Source: Polaromonas sp. (GTDB lineage: Bacteria > Pseudomonadota > Gammaproteobacteria > Burkholderiales > Burkholderiaceae_C). From it: 64,000 nucleotides of DNA. Each line of letters begins with the position of its first letter. Positions within the stretch are counted from its first letter, which is position 1. The translations under genes were made by a program, and so were the position numbers. Below, piece by piece: positions 53,404 through 61,999 of the stretch. The stretch spans positions 248,001 through 312,000 of the forward strand of contig JAURWY010000034.1 in the NCBI GenBank assembly GCA_030654695.1. Direction: 5' to 3'. The notes beneath the pieces were generated by a model. The model worked only from the letters and a program-made list of their open reading frames with translations, was not told where the DNA came from and did no database searches.

Positions 53404-55638
53404 TCAACGCCTCCGCGCAGCGCGCACCCCGGCAACCTCAGCCACCACGCCCAGCACATGATTCAATCGGCCTGAGTCGCCCACTTCTACCGTGAAGGTC
53501 ATCCACGCGGTACCGCCCCGGTTGTCTTTGACCGATTGCGTCTGGACACCAATGACGTTCATTTTTTCTTTTGAAAAAACTTCTGAAATATCGCGCAGCA
53601 GACCTTGGCGGTCGGTCGCCTCGATCGCCACATCGACCGGATACAAGGCACCAGCGGCAGCCTGTTGACCACCCCACGCCACATCAATCACACGGTCTGG
53701 ACTGCCGGACGCCATGTTGCGAAAGTTGCTGCAGTCAGCCCGGTGAATACTCACGCCGCGGCCTTTGGTGACGAAGCCCAAAATCGCATCCGGCGGTGCC
53801 GGCTTGCAGCACTTGGCCAACTGCGTCAACAAGGAGTCGAGGCCCACCACCAGCACCCCGCCCGAAGTGCTTTTAGCGGACTTGTCCGAGCGCGGCTTTT
53901 TGGCCAGAACGTAATCGTCTTGGGTTGGCGATGGCTCAGGCGGGTTGAGCATGTTTTCGATGGTGCGCAGCGACAACTCGTCTTTGCCAACCACCTCAAA
54001 CAGGTCTTCTGCATTTTTGAAACCCAGCTGCGATGCCAAGTCGTCCAGCTTGATGGCCGTCTTGCCTTCACGCTGCAGTAATTTTTCAACCGCTTCCCGG
54101 CCACGCGCCACCGTCTGCTGCATGGCTAAGCCATTGAACCAAGCGCGCACTTTGGACTTGGCCCGGGCGCTCGACAAAAAGCCCAGCTCCGGGTTCAGCC
54201 AGTCGCGCGACGGCCCGCCTTCTTTGACGGTGATGACCTCTACGGTCTGCCCATTTTGCAAGGGCGTGTTGAGCGGTACCATGAAGCCGTCCAGACGTGC
54301 ACCACGGCAACGATGGCCTAGGCTGGTGTGAACGCTGTAAGCGAAGTCGACCGAGGTGGCACCGCGAGGAAGTTCAACCACAGCCGCCTCAGGTGTCAGA
54401 ACGTAAATACGGTCTTCAAAAAGACCCTGCCCGGCACTTTGCGCCTTGGCCGACAGGGGGCCAGACAGATCGCGTTCCCAAGCCAACAATTGGCGCAGCA
54501 CCGCGATCTTGGCGTCGTACTCGCTGCTGGCTGAGACACCCGCGTAGCCCTTGGTGCCCGCTTCTTTGTAGGCCCAGTGCGCTGCCACGCCGTGTTCTGC
54601 ATGGTCGTGCATGGCTTGCGTGCGGATCTGGATTTCAACCGCGCGCCCAGCGTCATCTCGGACCACGGTGTGCAGCGATTGGTACCCGTTGGCTTTGGGT
54701 TTGGCGATGTAGTCGTCAAACTCACCGTCGATCGGCGTGTAATTGGCATGCACAAAAGCCAGCGCGGCGTAGCAGCCTTTGACGTCAGCAGCGATCACAC
54801 GCAGAGCGCGAATGTCAAACACCTGGTCAAAGTCCAGCGACTTGCCACGCATCTTTTTGACGATGCTGTAAATGTGTTTGGGCCGGCCCTGCACCAGCGC
54901 CGCAATGCCCTGCTGATTCAGTGAGCGCTCGAGTTGCGCCCGCAGCGTCTCCATGAAGCCTTCACGGTAAGCGCGCTTTTCGTCGAGCAGGCGAGCCACT
55001 TGCTTGTAGGTGTCGGGTTCAAGAAAGCGGAAGGCCAAATCTTCCATTTCCCATTTGAGCTGCCAGATGCCCAAGCGGTTGGCCAAGGGCGCAAACACAT
55101 GCAGCGACTCATGCGCCAGTGAAGGCGGCGGCTCTTGCTTGCTGGCAGCGCAATAGCGCAGGGTCTGCAACCTTGACGCCAACCGCAACATGACCACGCG
55201 CAAGTCGCGCGAAAACGCCAGTAGCATTTTGCGCACATTTTCAGACTGGACTGCCGGGTCTTCTGTCAACTGTGCATGGGCATTGGCCGTGCGCGCCTGA
55301 CGTTGCACGTTCACCAGTTTGTTGGTTTCAAGTGCGAGCGTGGCGAAGTTTGCACCAAAAGCTTTGGTGATGACCTCCAGCGGCTTGTTCAGGTGCGGGC
55401 ACGAATGCACCAGATAAATGGCGGCCTGCATTGCCTCGCTGCCGCCGATTGATTTGAGAATGGCGACCACCGCATCGGCATGGGCCAGAATGTTTTCGCC
55501 CGTGTCTAGCGACTCACTGCCAATCAGCGGTTCGGCAAAAGCGCGAGCGCGCAGCAAAGCCTGCGGCTGATCTAAAGAGGTGTCCGCCGTGGCGGCCAGA
55601 ATCGCACCACTGTCGGTCAGTGTTCCATTACTTTTCAT
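53404..55638 (-). CDS. relA: (p)ppGpp synthetase RelA
   Basis: A 744-residue stringent-response enzyme that makes (p)ppGpp on stalled ribosomes. The N-terminal HD-like region has lost the HD pair (LVHSCPHLNKPLE), so hydrolase activity is unlikely. The synthetase domain shows RPKHIYSIVKKMRGKSLDFD, VFDIRALRVIAADVKGCYA, and EFDDYIAKPKANGYQSLHTV with the acidic EFDD motif typical of RelA rather than SpoT. TGS domain DRIYVLTPEAAVVELPRGAT; C-terminal zinc-finger-like and ACT parts (LAKCCKPAPPDAILGFVTKG). ATG 55638 overlaps the end of an alpha/beta hydrolase gene by 11 bases. Confidence 0.95.
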   Translation of the reverse strand: MKSNGTLTDSGAILAATADTSLDQPQALLRARAFAEPLIGSESLDTGENILAHADAVVAILKSIGGSEAMQAAIYLVHSCPHLNKPLEVITKAFGANFATLALETNKLVNVQRQARTANAHAQLTEDPAVQSENVRKMLLAFSRDLRVVMLRLASRLQTLRYCAASKQEPPPSLAHESLHVFAPLANRLGIWQLKWEMEDLAFRFLEPDTYKQVARLLDEKRAYREGFMETLRAQLERSLNQQGIAALVQGRPKHIYSIVKKMRGKSLDFDQVFDIRALRVIAADVKGCYAALAFVHANYTPIDGEFDDYIAKPKANGYQSLHTVVRDDAGRAVEIQIRTQAMHDHAEHGVAAHWAYKEAGTKGYAGVSASSEYDAKIAVLRQLLAWERDLSGPLSAKAQSAGQGLFEDRIYVLTPEAAVVELPRGATSVDFAYSVHTSLGHRCRGARLDGFMVPLNTPLQNGQTVEVITVKEGGPSRDWLNPELGFLSSARAKSKVRAWFNGLAMQQTVARGREAVEKLLQREGKTAIKLDDLASQLGFKNAEDLFEVVGKDELSLRTIENMLNPPEPSPTQDDYVLAKKPRSDKSAKSTSGGVLVVGLDSLLTQLAKCCKPAPPDAILGFVTKGRGVSIHRADCSNFRNMASGSPDRVIDVAWGGQQAAAGALYPVDVAIEATDRQGLLRDISEVFSKEKMNVIGVQTQSVKDNRGGTAWMTFTVEVGDSGRLNHVLGVVAEVAGVRAARRR

Positions 55639-56569
55639 CTGCGGCCATTAAAAAATCAGCAACGACCGCGACCTGGTCTGCGGACGTCATGGTCGGTGCA
55701 TGGCCGACGCCTTTGAACTCCACCAACCTTGCGCGCGGGCCGCTTTCCGTCATGGCCTTGGCGGTGTCAACGCTCAACAAATCTGACTCAACACCGCGCA
55801 GCAGCAATGTGTTGGCAGAGATTTGGTCATACAAGCGCCACAACAGAGCCTGTCCTTTTTCGGTGGCGGTTTCAGTCGCGGCACAAAAAGGCTCGGCAAT
55901 GGCCGGGTCGTAATGCAGCTTCCAACGCTTAGGCGCTGTAGTGTCTGGATTGTCAACAAGCCGCAGCATCGGCGTGGACAGGGCCAGCCACTGCGCTGGC
56001 GTGTGCGGCCCAAAGCTTGACGATGTCGCCCACATGGCGTCAGCCGCCTGTTGCACTGATTCAAACTCACCGCTCTTGCCCAAATAGGTGCCGATGCGCT
56101 GAAGTGCAGACCATTCAACCGTGGGTCCAACGTCGTTCAGCACCAATTTTCGCACGCGCTGCGGCAGCGGTAAATCTGGCTGACCACACATCAAAAGGCC
56201 GATCAAACCACCCATGCTTGTGCCGACCCAATCCAGCACACCGATGGGTGCTTCAGCTTGCAGCTTGGCAAACAAGGCGAGCATGTCCGCCGCATAAGCC
56301 GGAATTTGGTAGCCCGCCGGGTCTTTCAGCCAGTCACTTTGGCCGCGGCCAACCACGTCAGGGCAAATGACCCGCAAAGATGATCCGGCCACACTGGCGC
56401 GCTCACACAGGGCGCGGGCCAGCACGTCAAAGTCTCGGCCCTGCCGCGTCAAACCGTGCACGCACAACACCACATGGGCGCTGGCAGGGTCGCCCCATTG
56501 CCAGTAGGCCATGCGGTGAGAACCCGTGGCATCGGGGCAATTGACGAAATGAAGCGTCGGCTGAATCAT
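55628..56569 (-). CDS. Alpha/beta-hydrolase family protein
   Basis: A 313-residue protein with a complete alpha/beta-hydrolase triad: nucleophile in DWVGTSMGGLIGLLMCG, acid probably Asp in LLRGVESDLLSVDTAKAM, and His in FKGVGHAPTM. HGLTRQGRDFDVLARAL holds the oxyanion HG motif. Substrate unknown; relatives are esterases, lactonases and C-C hydrolases. ATG 56569. Its last 11 bases overlap relA, so the two are cotranscribed. Divergent from bdhA with a 93-base gap. Confidence 0.85.
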   Translation of the reverse strand: MIQPTLHFVNCPDATGSHRMAYWQWGDPASAHVVLCVHGLTRQGRDFDVLARALCERASVAGSSLRVICPDVVGRGQSDWLKDPAGYQIPAYAADMLALFAKLQAEAPIGVLDWVGTSMGGLIGLLMCGQPDLPLPQRVRKLVLNDVGPTVEWSALQRIGTYLGKSGEFESVQQAADAMWATSSSFGPHTPAQWLALSTPMLRLVDNPDTTAPKRWKLHYDPAIAEPFCAATETATEKGQALLWRLYDQISANTLLLRGVESDLLSVDTAKAMTESGPRARLVEFKGVGHAPTMTSADQVAVVADFLMAADEK

Positions 56570-56662
56570 GGCTTAAATCGTTTTTAACTGAATTGATAAT
56601 AGAGATAGCGCTAAACAAATAGCACCGACTGACTTGATCCTAATTCATCCACAGGAAACCCC

Positions 56663-57433
56663 ATGCTCAAAGGTAAAACAGCACTCGTCACCGGCTCCAC
56701 CAGCGGCATCGGTTTGGGCATTGCCAAATCACTCGCGGCGCGCGGCGCCAACATTGTGGTGAATGGCTTCGGCGACCACGAAGGCCCCAAAGCGGAGATT
56801 GCAGCACTCGGTACGCAAGTTGCGTTCCATGGCGCGGACATGAGCAAGCCCTTAGAGATTGAAGAGATGATGACCTTCGCTGCCAAACAGTTCGGTCGGG
56901 TCGACATTTTGGTCAACAACGCCGGCATTCAGCATGTCGCCAAGATTGAGGATTTTCCGATCGACAAATGGGACGCTGTGCTGGCCATCAATTTGTCCAG
57001 CGCTTTTCACGCCATGCGCCTCGCCCTGCCCGCCATGAAAGCCGCCAACTGGGGCCGCATCATCAACGTGTCGTCTGCTCACGGCTTGGTCGGCTCGGCC
57101 GAAAAATCAGCTTACGTGGCGGCCAAACACGGGCTGATCGGCCTGACCAAAGTCGCCGCACTAGAGACAGCCACCAGCGGCGTCACCTGCAACGCGATCT
57201 GCCCAGGCTGGGTCTTGACGCCCTTGGTTCAAAAACAAGTTGACGCCAAAGCGGCCGCACAAAACATCAGCAACGAAGAAGCCAAACGCCAGTTGCTGGG
57301 AGAGAAAGAGCCCTCGATGCAGTTCACCACGCCCGAAGAACTCGGCGAGTTGGCGGTGTTTTTCTGCTCACCCGCAGGCAACAACGTGCGCGGCGTGGCT
57401 TGGAACATGGATGGCGGTTGGGTGGCTCAATAA
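56663..57433 (+). CDS. bdhA: D-3-hydroxybutyrate dehydrogenase
   Basis: A 256-residue classical SDR that oxidises 3-hydroxybutyrate to acetoacetate, a step in PHB use. Cofactor motif GSTSGIGLGIAKSLAARG, NNAGIQHV, catalytic Ser in NVSSAHGLVGS, and YVAAKHGLIGLTKVAALE. The PGWVLTPLVQKQVDAKA segment and the terminal GVAWNMDGGWVAQ match hydroxybutyrate dehydrogenases. ATG 56663. Its stop overlaps the end of the convergent FAD hydroxylase gene by seven bases. Confidence 0.93.
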   Translation: MLKGKTALVTGSTSGIGLGIAKSLAARGANIVVNGFGDHEGPKAEIAALGTQVAFHGADMSKPLEIEEMMTFAAKQFGRVDILVNNAGIQHVAKIEDFPIDKWDAVLAINLSSAFHAMRLALPAMKAANWGRIINVSSAHGLVGSAEKSAYVAAKHGLIGLTKVAALETATSGVTCNAICPGWVLTPLVQKQVDAKAAAQNISNEEAKRQLLGEKEPSMQFTTPEELGELAVFFCSPAGNNVRGVAWNMDGGWVAQ

Positions 57434-59013
57434 AAGAGAACTTGGTGCAAGGCCTCGACAAGCCGCTGCAATTCAGCGGCGTTTTTGGCCGTGCCGTAAA
57501 CATAGCGATCGGGTCTGACCAAAACGACCGCTGTATCAAGTTCATCAAGCCACTTCTTGAAAACACCCTCACGCTCGGTGACAACGAGCGCAGGGAGCAC
57601 GTCCAAACTCGGGTGTGCTTCTGATCGGACAAGCACTTGCGATCCTTGAAGGCGTTGCCATTTTTCAGCGCTTTCCACATCAAGCCAAGCAAGCGATTCG
57701 ACAGACGCCGATACCAGCAGGAAGCCCGGTCCCACCAGATCGTCAAACCGATGAAAAGGCTCTGAACCCGTCTGCACCCAAGGCTGAACAAACAAGGTTC
57801 CGGCACCCCCACGCGGTTGAGACTTTGCGTCCCTATCGATCAAGCCGCTCTGCAAACCCGGAATGAATTTCTGCCGAACAGTTTCCGCCTTGCCTGCAGC
57901 CATTTCTTCAAGCAATCGGGCATCACGTTGCCGTGCAGCCGCCTCATCAAGTTCACCGATGATCAGACCAAACGACTTGGCGTGGCTGACGATGGTCCGA
58001 ACATGGGGTTTACGCTCTTCGCCGTAGGTGTCGAGTAGTTGAGGGCTTGCGCCCAGTCGCTCGACGGCATCCAACTTCCAGACCAGATTGATCGCGTCCC
58101 GAATGGCGGCGCACAGCCCCTGACCCAAAAATGGCGGCATCTGGTGTGCGGCGTCACCCATCAGAAAGACCCGGCCAAAGCGCCATTCGTGCACGACCAA
58201 TGCATGAAAGCGATAGACCGCATGTCGACACAACTCCAAAGCATGGGTGTCCACAAATTCGGCCAGCACCTGACGGATGGATTGCTCGCTGGAAAAATCA
58301 GCCGGTTTTTCGCCGGGCAACATCTTGATCTCCCAGCGACGCAACTGACCCGGTCCCACAATGTAAGTCCCAGGGCGCGACGGCCGGCAGTACTGCACAC
58401 AACGCGGTGGCAGCTTGACATCAGCACGCAACCAAGCGTCGACGACGATCCAGTACTCATCAAATGCAAGATCATCAATCGCCGCTGAAAACTGCTCCCG
58501 CACAGGACTTCTTGCACCATCACAGGCGACAACGTAACGGGCCTCAAATGCGAGCATCTGCCCGTCTTCAAGGCGTCGAACGTTCACCGTCGCAGAAGCA
58601 TCGGTCTGGCTCAAGCTGACGAATTCATGCTGCAGAAAAACGTGAACCTGCTCGAAACGCTCCACGCCTTTGCGCAGGGTGGCCTCAAGCTCCGGCTGCA
58701 CAAACATCCAAGTCGGCTCCCAAGCCAGCGGGTGCGGTGGCGGTTGCGGATAAAACCGTTTGATGGTTTGCCCCTCAACACCGACAAAATCAGTCCCGGG
58801 ATGCGGCACGGTAGACCGGGCGATGTCGTCAGCCAATCCACACGCTTGGAAGACGCGCATGGCCTCGTGGTCAGCGGTGATCGCCCGCGGCTTGTCGTAA
58901 ATCGCGGGGGCTTGTTCAATCACCGCGACCCGATACCCACGTTGGCCCAAAAGATTGGCCAGGGTGGCACCGGCAGGACCATAACCAACCACCAGCACAT
59001 CAAACTGCGTCAT
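57427..59013 (-). CDS. mhpA: FAD-dependent aromatic hydroxylase (MhpA-like)
   Basis: A 528-residue class A flavoprotein monooxygenase. GxGxxG region VVGYGPAGATLANLLGQRGY, DG motif VACDGARSPVREQFSAA, and GDAAHQMPPFLGQGLCAAIR with NLVWKL. The sequence resembles 3-(3-hydroxyphenyl)propionate hydroxylase (PRAITADHEAMRVFQACGLA), but substrate identity is inferred. ATG 59013 is chosen over a TTG one codon earlier. It follows a hydrolase gene after nine bases; the rest of the mhp pathway (mhpB-F) is absent here. Confidence 0.82.
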   Translation of the reverse strand: MTQFDVLVVGYGPAGATLANLLGQRGYRVAVIEQAPAIYDKPRAITADHEAMRVFQACGLADDIARSTVPHPGTDFVGVEGQTIKRFYPQPPPHPLAWEPTWMFVQPELEATLRKGVERFEQVHVFLQHEFVSLSQTDASATVNVRRLEDGQMLAFEARYVVACDGARSPVREQFSAAIDDLAFDEYWIVVDAWLRADVKLPPRCVQYCRPSRPGTYIVGPGQLRRWEIKMLPGEKPADFSSEQSIRQVLAEFVDTHALELCRHAVYRFHALVVHEWRFGRVFLMGDAAHQMPPFLGQGLCAAIRDAINLVWKLDAVERLGASPQLLDTYGEERKPHVRTIVSHAKSFGLIIGELDEAAARQRDARLLEEMAAGKAETVRQKFIPGLQSGLIDRDAKSQPRGGAGTLFVQPWVQTGSEPFHRFDDLVGPGFLLVSASVESLAWLDVESAEKWQRLQGSQVLVRSEAHPSLDVLPALVVTEREGVFKKWLDELDTAVVLVRPDRYVYGTAKNAAELQRLVEALHQVLFY

Positions 59014-59022
59014 CAAAGCACC

Positions 59023-59934
59023 TTACACATGGCGTGAAACGTCAGCATTCAAAAGTTCGAGCACGGCGGCAGCAAACACCGCCGGCACTTCTTGCGGCAT
59101 GTTGTGGCCAACACCGGGGACCACTCTGTGTGAACGCGGACCTGTGAAACTTTGCGCAGAAGCACCCGCTTGTGAAGGCGCACGCACACCATCGTCAGCA
59201 CCGTCAAACGTGATGCTTGGCACCGTGATCGGCGGCTGCTTGGCCAAACGGGCCTCTATGTCTAAATAAGCCGGATCACCCGCAGCCAAAGCAAAGCGAT
59301 GGCGATACGACTGAATCACAACGTCGACGAAATCAGGGTTGTCAAACGCCGCTGCGCTTCGCTCAAAGGTCTCCTGGCTGAAGTTCCAGGTTGGCGACCA
59401 CAGCTTCCACAACAGCTGCGTCACAGCACGACGATCTTTCTCCAGACCGGCACGACCCCGCTCGCTGTGAAAATAATACTGATACCAAAGCATGTGCTCC
59501 CTCTCCGGTGCATCCGGCACCATCGCACGCGCAATATTCTGGATGTTGTAACTGTTGAAAGACACCAGACCCGAACAACGCTCAGGCCAAAGCGCGGCAA
59601 CCACACAGGCGGCGCGACCGCCCCAGTCATAACCCGCCAACACGGCACGCGGTATCCCTAAGGCATCCATCAACGCCAGCAAATCGGCGCCCAGTGCGGC
59701 CTGCTCACCGGAGCGTGGCGTCTGCGCATTTAAAAACCGGGTCGGTCCGAAACCACGCAAATAAGGCACGATGACTCGGCAACCAGCGGCCGCCAGAATA
59801 GGCGCGACTTCTGCGTAAGCCTGAATGTCGTAGGGGAAGCCATGCATCAAGAAAACAGGCGATCCGTCTGGCGGCCCGGATTCCGCGTAAGAGACATCAA
59901 GCACGCCTGCGTTTATTTTTTTCAGTGATGTCAT
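59023..59934 (-). CDS. Alpha/beta hydrolase, epoxide-hydrolase-like
   Basis: A 303-residue protein from ATG 59934 (MTSLKKINAGVLDVSYAE). Oxyanion motif MHGFPYDIQAYAEV; nucleophile region AVLAGYDWGGRAACVVAALW has Asp in the position typical of epoxide hydrolases and haloalkane dehalogenases; His in VPGVGHNMPQEVP. Only nine bases before mhpA, so both probably act on the same (aromatic) substrate route; inference. Confidence 0.82.
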   Translation of the reverse strand: MTSLKKINAGVLDVSYAESGPPDGSPVFLMHGFPYDIQAYAEVAPILAAAGCRVIVPYLRGFGPTRFLNAQTPRSGEQAALGADLLALMDALGIPRAVLAGYDWGGRAACVVAALWPERCSGLVSFNSYNIQNIARAMVPDAPEREHMLWYQYYFHSERGRAGLEKDRRAVTQLLWKLWSPTWNFSQETFERSAAAFDNPDFVDVVIQSYRHRFALAAGDPAYLDIEARLAKQPPITVPSITFDGADDGVRAPSQAGASAQSFTGPRSHRVVPGVGHNMPQEVPAVFAAAVLELLNADVSRHV

Positions 59935-60014
59935 CGTTAGCTCCAGTGAGATGGCCCTATTTTCCACTCAAGCACATGGCCTGTCTTGTGCAACCCATGG
60001 CGGCGCACCGTGTA

Positions 60015-60764
60015 TCAGCGACTTTGCACCGGGCATCTAAAGTCGTCATCCCAGGGAATCGGCAGCGCGTCGTCGGCTTTGCAGGCAGCATCCGTCGGCA
60101 GGCATTCTTTGCGCAGCTCCTTAAATTCCAAGCGCAAAGCAACCCGACGGCTTTTTTCCGGTTGATTGAGAATGGCCGAATTAAAGGACGACCCGCCCAC
60201 CAGAAACTGTTGGCGTATGGCCTTGCGGTCGTCTAGGCTGGGCGCGTCCGGTGCACTGGCGTCGAGCAGCACGCACAGTACGCGTTGGGAGCGCTCCAGG
60301 CTGAGGTTGAGGTTGTGCAGGTAACTGCCTTCCTGGCTGGCAAATCCCTCCACCACGTAACGGCGTAACCACTTGCGGCATTGGGGCGTGCGCGCCACGT
60401 CCAGCACCTCAGGAACAAAGGTCCGCAAAAACGCCATGCGGTCTTCGGATAACTGGTTGCCATTTTTTTTGAATTCAGCCAGGGGGCCGAAGTTGATGGT
60501 CTGCCCGTTGATTTTGACGCCGCGAAATTCGGGCCGCTGCGCCATTTTGTCCATATCGGCCATGCAGGTCATGATCGACTCTTCTCGGTCTTTGCGCATG
60601 TCCTCGCTCGAGCGCAAGCCCTGGGTTACCACCATCAAGGCCACTGCCATGGCGACCAGAAACAGCACCATCAAGGCCGTCATCAGGTCGGAAAAGGAAA
60701 TCCAGAACGGTTTTTCTGCCTCTTCTCTGGAGCGCCTGCGCCGTGGCGTTTGCAATCTAAACAT
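60015..60764 (-). CDS. ZorB-like protein, MotB/OmpA-type motor component
   Basis: A 249-residue protein. Residues 18-50 (KPFWISFSDLMTALMVLFLV, AMAVALMVV) form a single membrane helix whose Asp sits where MotB and ZorB have the proton-binding residue. The periplasmic domain has INFGPLAEFKKNGNQLSEDR and the OmpA-like peptidoglycan motif VEGFASQEGSYLHNLNLSLE with RSQRVLCVLL. The C-terminus has several Cys (KECLPTDAACKADD, FRCPVQSR). It follows the ZorA-like gene after 7 bases. No zorC, zorD or zorE gene is adjacent. Could be a motor of another kind; the ZorB pattern is my best match. Confidence 0.78.
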   Translation of the reverse strand: MFRLQTPRRRRSREEAEKPFWISFSDLMTALMVLFLVAMAVALMVVTQGLRSSEDMRKDREESIMTCMADMDKMAQRPEFRGVKINGQTINFGPLAEFKKNGNQLSEDRMAFLRTFVPEVLDVARTPQCRKWLRRYVVEGFASQEGSYLHNLNLSLERSQRVLCVLLDASAPDAPSLDDRKAIRQQFLVGGSSFNSAILNQPEKSRRVALRLEFKELRKECLPTDAACKADDALPIPWDDDFRCPVQSR

Positions 60765-60771
60765 GGTGCGT

Positions 60772-61752
60772 CTATTTCATCGCCGCCAGGTAAGCCGAGG
60801 TCTTGCGCAGTTCCGCCAGAACGTCCCGCATGACAGCGACTTGGGCTTCTGTCGCCACAACGAGGCGCTCCAAGCTTTCCTGCCCCGAGCCGGCTTCAAA
60901 CAGACTGTCAATCAGGTGTTGCAGGCTCTCCACCTGACTGTAGCGGGCACTGAGCAGCGCTTTTTCCATCCAGGTAAATAGCATGGCCAGTGCGATGGCC
61001 AACGCCGACACAAAAAAGGCCTGTCCCACGGTATGCACCAACAGGCTGAGCTGAGCTTGGGTGGTGGCGGGGTCCGACACATCAAAATGGATCAGGCCGT
61101 TAATCAGCCCCGAAAAAGTGCCAATAATCCCCAGCCCCGTCAGTATGCCGGGCACGTGCTTGTAAAAGTCAGAGCGCAAAGGTGAGTCCACCAACGCATA
61201 CTCCGAAAAAAAGGTTTCAGCTAGGGCCGATGCGCGCCAGCGCCGTACTCTGCTGCTGACGGGATCCGGTAACTCGTTGCGCTTGTCCAGCGCGTCGGAA
61301 TACTCGGCCCACAGGCTGGAGAGCTGCGGGTCGTCCGCCACTTTGCTTTCAATGTCCGACAAGTCCACCACCGCGCCGCCGGACTTGGCTTTCATCGCAT
61401 TGAAAAACAGTTCGGACAGCACACGCACACGCTCTTGCGGCCCAGAAACCATACGATCCGCTTGGACGCCGTCCCTGGGTACGTTCAGGCAATGGGCGTA
61501 TTGGGCCCATAGGTGCGCCATGCGCGGCTCGGTCATGACGTCGCTTTCCAGCTTGTCCAGATCGACCGCGCCATTTTTAGCGCCCGCTTTTAGGTCTTCC
61601 AATTTGGCCAGCACCCTGGCCAAGCGGCCTTTTAATTGCAGTGCGGGTATGACAAAACGGCTCAGGAAGTTAAGGGCGATGAGCGCTATGAGGCTGAGCA
61701 CCAGCATCAAGTGCCATTGCTGCCAAAACCCGGTTTGAGTGAGACTTGTCAT
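60772..61752 (-). CDS. ZorA-like protein, MotA/TolQ/ExbB-type motor component
   Basis: A 326-residue protein from ATG 61752 (MTSLTQTGFWQQWHLMLVLS); the track's longer ORF would begin next to tRNA-Lys. Helix 1 near 10-35 (LVLSLIALIALNFLSRFVI); helices near 215-235 (GILTGLGIIGTFSGLINGLI) and 250-275 (VGQAFFVSALAIALAMLFTW), which is the MotA/TolQ/ExbB core. Between helix 1 and 2 a 30-residue unit is repeated (AVDLDKLESDVM...LWAQY and VVDLSDIESKVA...LWAEY). The cytoplasmic tail after the last helix is only about 55 residues, much shorter than the long tail of Zorya ZorA proteins. It lies just after tRNA-Lys. Confidence 0.78.
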   Translation of the reverse strand: MTSLTQTGFWQQWHLMLVLSLIALIALNFLSRFVIPALQLKGRLARVLAKLEDLKAGAKNGAVDLDKLESDVMTEPRMAHLWAQYAHCLNVPRDGVQADRMVSGPQERVRVLSELFFNAMKAKSGGAVVDLSDIESKVADDPQLSSLWAEYSDALDKRNELPDPVSSRVRRWRASALAETFFSEYALVDSPLRSDFYKHVPGILTGLGIIGTFSGLINGLIHFDVSDPATTQAQLSLLVHTVGQAFFVSALAIALAMLFTWMEKALLSARYSQVESLQHLIDSLFEAGSGQESLERLVVATEAQVAVMRDVLAELRKTSAYLAAMK

Positions 61753-61813
61753 ACTAGACGTTCCGTTGTTGTTTGGCCGCCAATTCAGTGTAGCGGACTT
61801 GAAGTACAGACGT

Positions 61814-61849
61814 AAAAAAAGCACCTGACGAATACTCGTAAGTGCTTGA
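61814..61849 (-). terminator. Terminator downstream of tRNA-Lys
   Basis: On the minus strand AAGCAC...GTGCTT closes a hairpin with an inner stem (ACGA with TCGT) and seven Ts. It lies about 15 bases after the CCA of tRNA-Lys. Confidence 0.85.
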
Positions 61850-61864
61850 TTAAATTGAAGAATC

Positions 61865-61940
61865 TGGTGGGACGTGCGGGGGTCGAACCCACGACAAACG
61901 GATTAAAAGTCCGCTGCTCTACCAACTGAGCTAACGTCCC
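61865..61940 (-). tRNA. tRNA-Lys (anticodon TTT)
   Basis: Minus strand, 76 bases with encoded CCA. Acceptor GGGACGT pairs with ACGTCCC-type end; D-arm GCTCAGTTGGTAGAGC; anticodon loop CTTTTAA gives TTT; T-arm GGTTCGAACCC. The 3' end faces the ZorAB-like genes. Confidence 0.97.
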
Positions 61941-61999
61941 ACTTATTCTTCTTGGCTCTCCTCTGACTAAGATTTTGTCCGAATCAGCTGAGCCTCGAA

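Noticed and set aside
57427-57433. Seven-base convergent overlap of bdhA and the FAD hydroxylase gene
   Set aside because: Real, but short tail-to-tail overlaps are common in compact bacterial genomes and suggest nothing special.
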